Shown piece after piece: positions 9,136 to 17,156 of a DNA stretch of 64,000 nt. Below the pieces are notes generated by a model. It did not search any database. It saw only the letters and a list, made by a program, of their open reading frames with translations, and was not told the origin of the DNA. Within the stretch, counting starts at the first letter, position 1; every line of letters begins with the position of its first letter. The stretch is from CAZHVS01 sp964536015. GTDB lineage: Bacteria > Bacteroidota > Ignavibacteria > Ignavibacteriales > Ignavibacteriaceae. A program made the translations under genes and the position numbers. Location of the stretch: NCBI GenBank assembly GCA_964536015.1, contig CAZHVS010000009.1, positions 91,734-155,733 of the forward strand, written 5' to 3'.

Positions 9136-9179
9136 TAATTTATTAACCGGTTATTCCGTGTAATAAAATCTTAATTAAA

Positions 9180-9252
9180 GCCAACTTAGCTTAGCTGGTA
9201 GAGCAGCTCATTCGTAATGAGCAGGTCGCCGGTTCGAATCCGGCAGTTGGCT
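9180..9252 (+). tRNA. tRNA-Thr (anticodon CGT)
   Basis: A full cloverleaf: acceptor GCCAACT/AGTTGGC, D arm AGCTGGTAGAGC, anticodon stem GCTCA/TGAGC around loop TTCGTAA, T arm CGCCGGTTCGAATCCGGC. The anticodon CGT reads ACG (Thr). CCA is not encoded. Confidence 0.96.
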
Positions 9253-9312
9253 CTATAGTCTTCATCAATTGGTTTGAAGATTTTTTTTATTTTTTAAAAG
9301 GTGAATAACATC

Positions 9313-11865
9313 ATGAAAAAATTGCTCTTCATTTATCTTTTATTTTTCTCTCAGTTTATTAACGCTCAGCTTGAATACAAAGAAAGTAAAACAACATTTT
9401 CTCCTTGGCTTACAACAACATCTGATCTTAACACAGTAGGCATTTTCATTAAGTTTCAGGGCGAGTCTGAATTTTCTTCGCAGCGTTCTAACTATGAAAC
9501 AATGTTTAATAGTCTTTCTTCTTCTTCCCTAAAAAGTTACTACAAAGAAGTATCATATAATAAGTTAAATATTACAACTTATCTTTATCCCGAGTGTCAG
9601 CCATCAACAAATCTTTCTTATGTTTTCCCCAAGCCAAGAGGATATTTTCAACCTTATTCATCTTCCAATACAATTGGATATTCAGATGTTCGTCAGGCAA
9701 GACTTCGTGAACATGAAATTTTAGATTCTGCAGTAAAATATTGTGTAAATCAGATTCCTTCTTCAATTAATTTTGATTTTGATAATGACGGCTATGTTGA
9801 CAATACAGTTTTTATTTTTAAAGGAAGTCCCGGTGCTTGGGGTGATGTTGGTCTGTGGCCTCATAGCGGAGTTCTTGATACTTATGATTCAAGGATTAAT
9901 AACAAAAGAGTATATCATTATTCATTGCAATTAGAAACTTATGCATCTGCAAGTGTATTCTGTCATGAAACTTTCCATGTATTTGGTGCACCGGATCTAT
10001 ATCGTTATTTTACAAGCGGAACTCCTGTAGGTTCCTGGGATATAATGGCAAGCGGTTTTGCTCATATGGGTGCTTACATGAAGTACAAATACACAAATAA
10101 AAACTGGATTGATACAATTCCTTTAATTACAAAATCAGGGACTTATACTTTAAGTCCTCTTACTTCCGATACAAATAATTGTTATCGAATTAACTCGCCA
10201 TATACCGATGATGAGTTTTTTGTACTTGAATATAGAAAACAGACAGGTTTGTACGAATCTTCTTTACCCGGTTCAGGTTTGCTGGTTTATCGAATTAACA
10301 ATCTTGCCGGAGATGGAAATGGAGGTGGGCCGCCGGATGAGATTTATATTTTCAGAAAAGGTGGAACTCCAACTGTAACTGGAACGATTTCACAAGCACA
10401 TTTTTCGTCGGGAGTTGGAAGGACTGCAATAAATGATTTTAATACTGATCCAAGATGTTTTTTATCAAATGGAAATGCTGGTGGACTTGATATAAGAAAT
10501 ATTGGAACCGCAGGAAATACTATATCGTTTGATGTCGTGATTGTAGATTGCAAAATAACAAGTCCTGAACCTAATTCTGTTTTTGATAAAGGTCAGTTGG
10601 TGAACATTAATGCATCAGCACAGGATTCTGCATTAATCACAAAAGTTGATTTTTTTATTGATAGCGTACTTGTTTACACCGATATAAATTATCCTTATTT
10701 GTACCAGTGGAATACAACAAACATAAATTATGGCAAGCATAATTTAAAAATAAGAGCAACCAGTTCAACTGGAGTATACAAGGAAAACAAAATAGATATT
10801 TTTATTTCTGATGGTAATCCAGTGGTGATTGTTACTAATCAACCGGATACGATTAAAGCAGGACTGAATGATACAATCATCTATAATATTGAAGCTAAGT
10901 CTGTATTTGGAAAAATTGCTTCAGTGAAATATTATGTTGATGGGGTTTTAAAGCAGGTTCAATACAATTCTCCTTTTTCATTTCAATTAATTTTAAATGG
11001 CTTATCCTTTGGTGAACATAACTTAAATATTGTTTCAACCGATTCTTCAGGGAAAACAGGAAATAAAATTTTAACAATTTTGGTAGTTAAATATTTGTTA
11101 AAAGAAGATTTTGAGAATCAATGGCCGCCTCAGGGCTGGACTGTAAATTCATTGGTTTATGGCTGGTATCAATCATTAAAAGGAGCATACAGCGGAAATA
11201 AATGTGCGGCAACAAGAAATTACCATGCAAGCGGTGAGGCAATACTTGTTACTCCATCAATAACAATCGAACCAAATACTTCACTTCAGTTTTATTGGTT
11301 AGATCGTTCGCTTGATATTACTCAACCCTTAGTTACAGGCCACGATACAACTTATTGTGAAATATCTGTCGATGGGGGAAACTATTCTATTTTAAAATTA
11401 TTGTCTTCAGCTTCTGTCGATCCATCATACAGAAAAGAAGAAATAGACTTATCTCAATATGTTAACAAGAGTGTTAAAATAAGATGGCGAGATGTTAGTG
11501 ATGAATCTCTTGAAGCTCAGGGAACAGCATTAGATAAGGTGGAAATAATTTCAAATACAATGACGACGAACGAAGAATATAATTTTTCATTGCCTTCAAA
11601 TTTTAAAGTTGAACAAAATTTCCCTAATCCATTTAATCCATCAACTTCAATCAGATTTTATGTTCCTAAAAAAGAACTTGTCGTTCTTAAAATATATGAT
11701 GTTCTTGGAAGAGAAATAAAAACTCTGGTTAATGAAATAAAAATTTCCGGTCAGTATGAGGTTAGATTTAATTTTGTTGAAAATGGACTATCAAGTGGTG
11801 TGTATTTCTATAAATTTTCAGCCGGTAATTATTTAGAAACCCGGAAAATGATTTTACTTAAATAA
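9313..11865 (+). CDS. Secreted M6-family metalloprotease with T9SS sorting domain
   Basis: An 850-residue secreted protease. A signal peptide ends INA with Gln next. The M6 (immune inhibitor A-like) catalytic domain spans roughly residues 35-400 with the zinc motif HETFH near residue 218 and GSWDIMA downstream. Two Ig-like domains (about 415-600), a MAM/anchor-J-like beta sandwich (about 600-750) and a C-terminal T9SS domain (QNFPNPFNPST to KMILLK) follow. The ATG at 9313 is chosen because AAAAGGTG lies at a good distance; a GTG four codons earlier is possible. It is expected to cross the outer membrane by type IX secretion and degrade extracellular protein. Confidence 0.92.
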   Translation: MKKLLFIYLLFFSQFINAQLEYKESKTTFSPWLTTTSDLNTVGIFIKFQGESEFSSQRSNYETMFNSLSSSSLKSYYKEVSYNKLNITTYLYPECQPSTNLSYVFPKPRGYFQPYSSSNTIGYSDVRQARLREHEILDSAVKYCVNQIPSSINFDFDNDGYVDNTVFIFKGSPGAWGDVGLWPHSGVLDTYDSRINNKRVYHYSLQLETYASASVFCHETFHVFGAPDLYRYFTSGTPVGSWDIMASGFAHMGAYMKYKYTNKNWIDTIPLITKSGTYTLSPLTSDTNNCYRINSPYTDDEFFVLEYRKQTGLYESSLPGSGLLVYRINNLAGDGNGGGPPDEIYIFRKGGTPTVTGTISQAHFSSGVGRTAINDFNTDPRCFLSNGNAGGLDIRNIGTAGNTISFDVVIVDCKITSPEPNSVFDKGQLVNINASAQDSALITKVDFFIDSVLVYTDINYPYLYQWNTTNINYGKHNLKIRATSSTGVYKENKIDIFISDGNPVVIVTNQPDTIKAGLNDTIIYNIEAKSVFGKIASVKYYVDGVLKQVQYNSPFSFQLILNGLSFGEHNLNIVSTDSSGKTGNKILTILVVKYLLKEDFENQWPPQGWTVNSLVYGWYQSLKGAYSGNKCAATRNYHASGEAILVTPSITIEPNTSLQFYWLDRSLDITQPLVTGHDTTYCEISVDGGNYSILKLLSSASVDPSYRKEEIDLSQYVNKSVKIRWRDVSDESLEAQGTALDKVEIISNTMTTNEEYNFSLPSNFKVEQNFPNPFNPSTSIRFYVPKKELVVLKIYDVLGREIKTLVNEIKISGQYEVRFNFVENGLSSGVYFYKFSAGNYLETRKMILLK

Positions 11866-11904
11866 AAAATTTTTATTGACTTATTTAAAAAAATTTCTAA
11901 TTTT

Positions 11905-11990
11905 CTGGTAGGAAAATATTTTATATTTTCCTAACTGAGGGCAGCCTTTATGGCCACGCAGAGACTGAACCCGCGGTCTCTGCTTTTTTT
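11905..11990 (+). ncRNA. Candidate structured small RNA or long 3' UTR
   Basis: Between the protease stop (11865) and the convergent gene lies a structured segment. A TTGACT at 11876 and TAATTT at 11898 (16-base spacer) could be a promoter. Downstream are a 10-bp perfect hairpin (TAGGAAAATA pairs with TATTTTCCTA, 11909-11933), a GC-rich GGGCAGCC segment, and a strong rho-independent terminator at 11958. This looks like an independent RNA of about 85 bases, but it could be the 3' end of the protease mRNA. No known RNA family is recognised. Confidence 0.3.
11958..11990 (+). terminator. Rho-independent terminator
   Basis: GCAGAGAC at 11958-11965 pairs perfectly with GTCTCTGC at 11976-11983, followed by seven T bases. 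It ends plus-strand transcription from the protease gene or from the candidate RNA. Confidence 0.85.
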
Positions 11991-12526
11991 TATGCTTCTT
12001 CTAATTGTTGGTACCAGAATGGTTTTTTGTCTTCTTCTTTGTAAGAATCAAACTTTAAATATGTTTTTAAAAGTGCTGTTTCTTCTTTATTTAGATAGGG
12101 CAGGATGGTTGTTGGTAAGTTTAAAATTTTTTTCGATGATAGAATTTTGTTCAGTTCTTCATCCGAAATCAAATCTATTTTTTTTAATTCACCAAATACA
12201 AAAAGTAAGTCATAAAGATTAGTTTTACCGTTATCAAATTCTTCAGTTATTTTTTTAGCAAAATCCTTTAATAAGTCTTGTGAAATCTCATGTATAGAGT
12301 ACCAGATTTCTTTAACTTTTCTTCTTCCATCGGGCAGTATTTTAGAGGTAAAAAAAAGAAAAAAATCACCTCTTTTCATTTCGTTCAATTTACTTAAAAA
12401 ATCTTCTTTTTTAATTTGAGAGAAATGGAAAAAGATATCGCATTGATAATATAAACTCTTTAGGAAGCCAAATCCTTTTTCGTCAATTTTTTTAACGCGA
12501 CAAAAATCAAGTGGTTCTGAATTCAT
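11990..12526 (-). CDS. Cold-shock-domain-like protein
   Basis: A 178-residue protein whose N-terminal 60 residues look like a cold-shock OB fold: VKKIDEKGFGFLKS carries an RNP1-like KGFGFL and CDIFFHFSQI an RNP2-like patch, both typical of single-strand nucleic acid binding. The rest (about residues 70-178) is alpha-helical with no family recognised. It is longer than classic CspA proteins (about 70 residues). It may act on RNA in the cytoplasm (inference). It is convergent with the plus-strand terminator at 11958 and its stop overlaps the terminator's T run. Confidence 0.65.
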   Translation of the reverse strand: MNSEPLDFCRVKKIDEKGFGFLKSLYYQCDIFFHFSQIKKEDFLSKLNEMKRGDFFLFFTSKILPDGRRKVKEIWYSIHEISQDLLKDFAKKITEEFDNGKTNLYDLLFVFGELKKIDLISDEELNKILSSKKILNLPTTILPYLNKEETALLKTYLKFDSYKEEDKKPFWYQQLEEA

Positions 12527-12616
12527 TTTTTCCTTTTTGCAAATATAACTTAAACAAGTGTAGATAATGAAAAATCATTTACAGTAATTAAATTTGCGTA
12601 AAAAAAATAGAATTTT

Positions 12617-12820
12617 ATGGAGTGCAAAAAAAACAACAATAAATCAAATTGTAACTGTAGTTATGAATCTTGTTCAAGGAAGGGAATTTGCTGCGATTGT
12701 GTTAAATATCATTTAAGTAATAGGGAACTTCCTGCATGTTTTTTCCCTGATAAATATGAACGAACTTATGATCGTTCGTTTGAACTATTTGCAAAGTTGG
12801 TCAACCAAAAATTAGTATAA
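12617..12820 (+). CDS. DUF6485 family cysteine-rich protein
   Basis: A 67-residue protein with CNCSYESCSRKGICCDCVKYH, then LPACFFPDKYERTYDRS. This arrangement matches the DUF6485 family, a small protein of unknown function whose seven cysteines and histidine suggest metal binding. The start ATG has only a weak upstream purine stretch. It lies alone between the cold-shock-like gene and tRNA-Arg. Confidence 0.85.
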   Translation: MECKKNNNKSNCNCSYESCSRKGICCDCVKYHLSNRELPACFFPDKYERTYDRSFELFAKLVNQKLV

Positions 12821-12863
12821 TATTAAAGCAAGATAAGTTAATTTTGTTATGACATTTTTAACA

Positions 12864-12935
12864 GCCTCCATAGCTCAACGGATAGAGCACTGGTCTCCGG
12901 AGCCAGGGATGCAAGTTCGATTCTTGCTGGGGGTA
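12864..12935 (+). tRNA. tRNA-Arg (anticodon CCG)
   Basis: The acceptor stem GCCTCCA pairs with TGGGGGT including G-U pairs; the D arm is GCTCAACGGATAGAGC; the anticodon stem CTGGT/GCCAG encloses CTCCGGA, giving anticodon CCG (Arg, codon CGG); T arm GCAAGTTCGATTCTTGC. CCA is not encoded. Only two bases separate its last base from the ATG of the next gene. Confidence 0.94.
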
Positions 12936-12937
12936 CT

Positions 12938-13381
12938 ATGAATATAAATCCTAAAAATTACGATCCTAAAATGCATTCTGCTGAACATATTCTTAACCAG
13001 ACAATGGTAAGAATGTTTAATTGCGGAAGAGCTTTTAGTGCTCATATAGAAAAGAAAAAATCCAAGTGCGATTATAACATTGATCGAAATCTTACTGAAG
13101 AAGAAATTGTAGAAATTGAAAATCGTGTTAATAACATTATTGAAATGAATCTTGATGTAAGAGAATCTTTTATCAGCCGCTCCGAAGGTGAAACAAGATT
13201 CAATTTATCAAAATTGCCAGAAGAAGCTGGTGATACTTTACGAATTATTACTATTGGAGATTACGATGCTTGTCCTTGCAGCGGAGTTCATGTAAACAAT
13301 ACATCGGAGATTGGAAAATTTAAAATAATTTCTACAAGTAACGATAACGGTTTTCTCAGGCTGCGTTTTAAGCTCGAATAA
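12938..13381 (+). CDS. AlaX-like (threonyl/alanyl-tRNA synthetase SAD) editing-domain protein
   Basis: A 147-residue free-standing second-additional-domain (SAD) protein. The zinc ligands are visible as HSAEH (His13, His17) and CSGVH (Cys114, His118), the HxxxH...CxxxH pattern of AlaX and the editing domains of AlaRS/ThrRS. Such proteins hydrolyse mischarged tRNA, so a role in removing misacylated Ala/Ser/Thr-tRNA is likely; the substrate is not decided by sequence. The ATG lies two bases after the tRNA-Arg gene; the G-run of the tRNA acceptor stem is the only Shine-Dalgarno-like sequence. The small membrane protein gene follows 22 bases after its stop. Confidence 0.85.
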   Translation: MNINPKNYDPKMHSAEHILNQTMVRMFNCGRAFSAHIEKKKSKCDYNIDRNLTEEEIVEIENRVNNIIEMNLDVRESFISRSEGETRFNLSKLPEEAGDTLRIITIGDYDACPCSGVHVNNTSEIGKFKIISTSNDNGFLRLRFKLE

Positions 13382-13403
13382 ATTTAAGATAATAATTAAA
13401 TAA

Positions 13404-13649
13404 ATGGAACTTCCGAAAATTATAGAACTAAGTACAATTGTTTTTTTAGGGTTGATTGTTTTATATATCATTATCAACTTTATGATAGCACGATTTAAAA
13501 AAAACAAAAAAGGAATTATTTCTCAAACAAGAGAACTAAGTGGGGGAGTTGTTAAACCTAAAGCCGTTTCAGGTCAGCATAGAATAACTTCAAAAAAGAA
13601 AACTACAGAAAAAATTAATGGTTCTAACAGGATGAAAATCATAAAATGA
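13404..13649 (+). CDS. Small hypothetical membrane protein
   Basis: An 81-residue protein of no recognised family. Residues 8-29 form one hydrophobic helix (TIVFLGLIVLYIIINFMIA), followed by a basic tail rich in Lys, Ser and Thr. It sits between the AlaX-like gene and rsmB on the same strand, with short gaps on both sides, so it is probably in the same transcript. No strong ribosome binding site is seen. Confidence 0.55.
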   Translation: MELPKIIELSTIVFLGLIVLYIIINFMIARFKKNKKGIISQTRELSGGVVKPKAVSGQHRITSKKKTTEKINGSNRMKIIK

Positions 13650-13677
13650 TTTTTACAATTAATTCACAATATTAATT

Positions 13678-14880
13678 ATGAAATTTTATCCAAACCTTTT
13701 ACAGGCTGTTGTTGATGCTTTAAAATCAATTTTTGCAGAAAAGAAATATGCCGACCTTGTAATAGAAAATATACTAAAGACAAATAAAAAATGGGGAAGC
13801 AATGACCGCCGCTTTATTGCAGAAACCACTTATGATATTGTAAGATGGTGGAGATTACTGTGGGAAGTGCAGAATACACCAATTATTCTTACCGATATTG
13901 AACTAAAAAAAATAGTTCAGGCTTACTTCATACTAATTAAAAACACAAGTGAGTTGTTTATTCACGACTTCCCGATTGATAAAATAAAAAATAATTTTGA
14001 ACGCTTTAAAAATAATCGTGCAATTATTCAGTCAATCCCCGATTGGCTTGATGAACTATGCTTTAATGAACTTGGTGAACAATGGGAAAAAGAAATTACT
14101 GCACTTAATTCTTTAGCAAAAGTCGTTTTAAGAGTCAACACAATTAAAGTAAGTAAATTAAAGTTGCAACAGTTGTTAAAGAATGAAGGAATTGACACCT
14201 ATTCTCTTGATTGGTCACCTGATGCGCTGGTTCTTGAAAAAAGACAAAATGTGTTTAAAACAGGCTATTACAAACAAGGATTTTTTGAAATCCAGGATGC
14301 AGTATCTCAGTTAGTAACTCCATTTCTTGAACCGCAAAATACAGCAAGAATTGTTGATGCCTGTGCCGGTGGAGGTGGAAAATCTTTGCACATAGCCTCG
14401 CTTGTAAAAAACAAAGGAAAAATTATTTCTCTCGATACTGAAGAATGGAAACTTGAAAATTTACAAAAGAGAGCAAGAAGAAATTCAGTTTCAAATATTG
14501 AGACAAGAGTGATTGATTCAAGTAAAGTTATAAAAAAACTGAAAAACTCTGCCGACAGGCTTTTACTTGATGTGCCTTGTTCGGGACTTGGTGTTTTAAG
14601 AAGAAATCCTGATGCTAAATGGAAGCTGAGCATTGAAACAATTAACAATTTGAAAATAACCCAGAAAAAAATTCTTGATCAATATTGTGGTATTGTTAAG
14701 CCCGGCGGTATTCTGGTTTATTCAACTTGCAGTATACTTCCTTCTGAAAACCAGCTTCAGGTTCAAAGATTTATTGATATGAATCAATTGAATTACGAAC
14801 TTATTGAAGAAAAAACTTTTCTTCCATCAGAGACAGGATTTGATGGATTTTATATGGCTAAAATTATTCGTAAAAATTAA
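13678..14880 (+). CDS. rsmB: RsmB-like rRNA (cytosine-C5) methyltransferase
   Basis: A 400-residue NOL1/NOP2/Sun-type methyltransferase. An N-terminal NusB-like helical region (about 1-140) leads into the S-adenosylmethionine fold: DACAGGGGKSLHIA (SAM loop), LLDVPCSGLGVLRRNPDAKW with the PCSG cysteine and YSTCSILPSENQ with the catalytic TC cysteine. RsmB methylates C967 of 16S rRNA in E. coli; the same role is expected here. The gene is probably co-transcribed with the upstream small genes. Confidence 0.9.
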   Translation: MKFYPNLLQAVVDALKSIFAEKKYADLVIENILKTNKKWGSNDRRFIAETTYDIVRWWRLLWEVQNTPIILTDIELKKIVQAYFILIKNTSELFIHDFPIDKIKNNFERFKNNRAIIQSIPDWLDELCFNELGEQWEKEITALNSLAKVVLRVNTIKVSKLKLQQLLKNEGIDTYSLDWSPDALVLEKRQNVFKTGYYKQGFFEIQDAVSQLVTPFLEPQNTARIVDACAGGGGKSLHIASLVKNKGKIISLDTEEWKLENLQKRARRNSVSNIETRVIDSSKVIKKLKNSADRLLLDVPCSGLGVLRRNPDAKWKLSIETINNLKITQKKILDQYCGIVKPGGILVYSTCSILPSENQLQVQRFIDMNQLNYELIEEKTFLPSETGFDGFYMAKIIRKN

Positions 14881-14924
14881 TTCTGTAAAATGAGTGCGAT
14901 GGATATCCTGAAAATTTTCTTTGA

Positions 14925-15047
14925 TTTTTTTACGAAGAAGAATTTGTAGGTCGAAGTGAAACTTCGACATTACCAAATGGAATATATTTATTTCGTTTAC
15001 AAACAGGCAGCTTTTCCGCGACTAGAAAGATGATGTTGCTGAAATAA
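14925..15047 (+). pseudogene. Remnant of a T9SS C-terminal sorting domain
   Basis: An isolated open stretch with no gene body ends in PNGIYLFRLQTGSFSATRK then MMLLK and a stop. This is the last third of a T9SS type A sorting domain (compare SSGVYFYKF...KMILLK at 11865). Upstream it runs into a short palindrome (14950-14968) and a stop, so the rest of the host protein is gone. Its last codons form the left edge of the 178-bp repeat at 15030. Confidence 0.7.
14950..14968. repeat. Short perfect palindrome (gtcgaagt-gaa-acttcgac)
   Basis: An 8-bp perfect inverted repeat with a 3-base loop. It lies inside the T9SS remnant. A similar element is at 15210. Such short palindromes resemble REP-type intergenic elements; a family assignment is inference. 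Confidence 0.6.
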
Positions 15048-15207
15048 AACATTGATTTCAACCTCCCACTCAAATCCTTTTCCTTGCTAAGGAGATGGAT
15101 TCAGGGGCAGGTGCGGAACGGAAGTAGGCTTGTCAAGTGAAGACAAGGGCAGGTGCGGTGATAAAGATTAGTATGTAGATTATTTAATAGTTATTCACAA
15201 CCCTTGT
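15030..15207 (+). repeat. 178-bp direct repeat, copy A
   Basis: Identical base for base to 20624-20801. It begins with ATGATGTTGCTGAAATAA (the MMLLK-stop codons of a T9SS domain). It continues through an imperfect palindrome around CCTTGCTAAGG and then one and a quarter copies of a 42-bp unit containing CTTGTC...GACAAG, and ends in an AT-rich tail. The rest of 14881-15531 holds the T9SS remnant, two short palindromes and AT-rich sequence with no further gene seen. Confidence 0.95.
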
Positions 15208-15209
15208 AA

Positions 15210-15228
15210 CTCGAAACGCAGTTTCGAG
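15210..15228. repeat. Short perfect palindrome (ctcgaaac-gca-gtttcgag)
   Basis: An 8-bp inverted repeat with a 3-base loop, starting two bases after copy A of the 178-bp repeat and absent after copy B. It has the same size and CGAA/TTCG core as the palindrome at 14950. Confidence 0.6.
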
Positions 15229-15531
15229 AAACTTCCAGATAGAACATTCATCTATTAACATAAGACAGTCATAACTTAATTCAAGTTAAATACATAACAT
15301 ATTCTTAATCATTTGAAATATATTTAATCTCTACTTGTTGAGATTTAGAGTTTAATATTTTTTTATTTATTGTAAAATTTTACTTGACTTTCTGTTTTTT
15401 TTTCTTTTGCAAAGGAATTATCCACCGATGGGTTGTACTGAACTTTAATTCTATTTTTTTTAGACTATGAAGATATTCGAAATTACTTTTTAATTAATAT
15501 AAATAATCTGCTAAATAATAAGGGAGAAGAT

Positions 15532-17025
15532 ATGTTTCCCGGTTATGTTGAAACTATTATCAGGAAGAGTAAAAAAGAAGAAGAACCAAACAAGAGAAGA
15601 GAAAAAAGTGAAATAACAAACACAGATTCCAAACTAACCATAGAGCCAATAAACAAACAGGAGATGTTTGTCCCCGAAATTAACCATACAGGATTAAGTT
15701 TCCTGAAGCAAAGTAAAAACACCCAATACACACCTGCAACAAAAACAACAACAACTGTTATGAAGATACTGATACTGCTAACCGTTCTTAGTTTATATAG
15801 CTGTACAAAACCAAACGAGCCAACCGGAAACTTACTTAGCTTAACCGTTGAAGATGTTAGTTGTATCGAAGCCTGGCTAAACGTAAAAACAAATGGAGTA
15901 AACCTGCCAGCCAATGTAATACTTGAAAAGAACGGAAATAGTATACGGGCAATAACCTTAACAACAAACGATACTACACTATACATAGACTCTTTACTAC
16001 CAAAGCAGACGTATAGGTTTAAGCTAACAGGGGCTAACCTATTAATGAAAAGTAACGAAGCGATAGCAACAACGCTTGATACTACCAGTCACAACTTTAC
16101 GTGGCAGAGCTGGACATTTGGGCAGAGCCGCAGCAGCAGTTTGTTATATGATGTAGCCATCATAGCTGAAAACAACATATGGGCAGTAGGGGAGATATAT
16201 ATGAATGACTCTCTTGGAAACCCAAACCCAACATTTTACAATGCGGTACACTGGGATGGACAGAGGTGGAACCTAAAAAAGATATATTATAAAGGAGTTA
16301 TCTGGACAATAAGATGCGTCTTTGCCTTAAATGAAAATGATATTTGGTTTTCGGGATATATAAGGTATGATGGAACAAAATTTATTGAGTTGCCAATACC
16401 AAGTATTTTAATGGGATGGCAAATCAACAAGATGTGGGGCAGTAGTAGTAATGACTTGTATGTAGTGGGAGATGGCGGTAACATAGCGCATTACGATGGA
16501 AGCAGTTGGACAAAGATAGAAAGCGGAACCAGTATGAGATTCCTCGATATTAGTGGCAAAGAAAAGAGCAATATTCTTTACGCAATAGCAAGTGAATTTC
16601 CTCATGATGTGAACAATTATTTTGTAGTAATAAATCAAGAAAAAAAAGTGAAAGAAATCAAGTTAAATAATATACTTTATTCAAAAATTACAGTATGGAG
16701 TTGTGGGGAAAAAAATGTGTATCTAGGGGGGGCGGGACTAAGTAGAAGCATTGACGGGTGTAAGATATGGAAAGAAGAAAGAGGCATAAGCAACTTATAT
16801 ATAAATAAGGTTAGGGGTTTATTATCAAACGACATAATTATTTGTGGCCATTTTGGTTTATTGGCACATTGGAATGGAAATAATTGGAAAGAATACTTAG
16901 ATGAACCGGTAAAAAATAGTGATATAATTTATTTCTCTGTTGATTACAAAAAGAATATAGTAGTATCTACAGGATTAATTGAACAAGATGGATTAAAAGC
17001 TTATATCTTAATTGGAAAGAAATAA
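15532..17025 (+). CDS. Beta-propeller-like surface lipoprotein with N-terminal extension
   Basis: A 497-residue protein. A good GGGAGA site fixes the start at 15532, yet a textbook lipoprotein signal (MKILILLTVLSLYSC) begins only at residue 77. The first 76 residues are hydrophilic and Lys/Glu/Thr-rich. After the lipid cysteine comes a fibronectin-like domain (about 95-180) and a repeat region with W-(G)SS-x-NDLYVVGDGGNIAHYDG and LLAHWNGNNWKEY units typical of propeller-like repeats in Ignavibacteria surface proteins. Function is unknown; it is probably on the outer membrane or periplasmic. A 5'-truncated paralogue lies at 20802. An internal start at 15760 would give a normal lipoprotein but has no ribosome binding site. 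Confidence 0.75.
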   Translation: MFPGYVETIIRKSKKEEEPNKRREKSEITNTDSKLTIEPINKQEMFVPEINHTGLSFLKQSKNTQYTPATKTTTTVMKILILLTVLSLYSCTKPNEPTGNLLSLTVEDVSCIEAWLNVKTNGVNLPANVILEKNGNSIRAITLTTNDTTLYIDSLLPKQTYRFKLTGANLLMKSNEAIATTLDTTSHNFTWQSWTFGQSRSSSLLYDVAIIAENNIWAVGEIYMNDSLGNPNPTFYNAVHWDGQRWNLKKIYYKGVIWTIRCVFALNENDIWFSGYIRYDGTKFIELPIPSILMGWQINKMWGSSSNDLYVVGDGGNIAHYDGSSWTKIESGTSMRFLDISGKEKSNILYAIASEFPHDVNNYFVVINQEKKVKEIKLNNILYSKITVWSCGEKNVYLGGAGLSRSIDGCKIWKEERGISNLYINKVRGLLSNDIIICGHFGLLAHWNGNNWKEYLDEPVKNSDIIYFSVDYKKNIVVSTGLIEQDGLKAYILIGKK

Positions 17026-17035
17026 TTTTTATAAT

Positions 17036-17060
17036 ACCCGGGCGATGGCGACACCCGGGT
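17036..17060 (+). terminator. Hairpin after the beta-propeller lipoprotein gene
   Basis: ACCCGGG at 17036 pairs perfectly with CCCGGGT ending at 17060 around an 11-base loop, ten bases after the stop. The downstream T run is short (TTCTATT), so it may be a weak terminator or a 3'-end stabiliser. Confidence 0.5.
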
Positions 17061-17156
17061 TCTATTGCAAATTCATAAACCATATAAGATAATACAGAAT
17101 CTGCATTTAAAAATAGTAAATACTCGCCAAAATTAAAACCTAATGCAAGGTAAAAT

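Noticed and set aside
15543..15986. 147-codon minus-strand frame inside the lipoprotein gene
   Set aside because: It is a shadow of the plus-strand coding sequence, with no ribosome binding site and low-complexity content.
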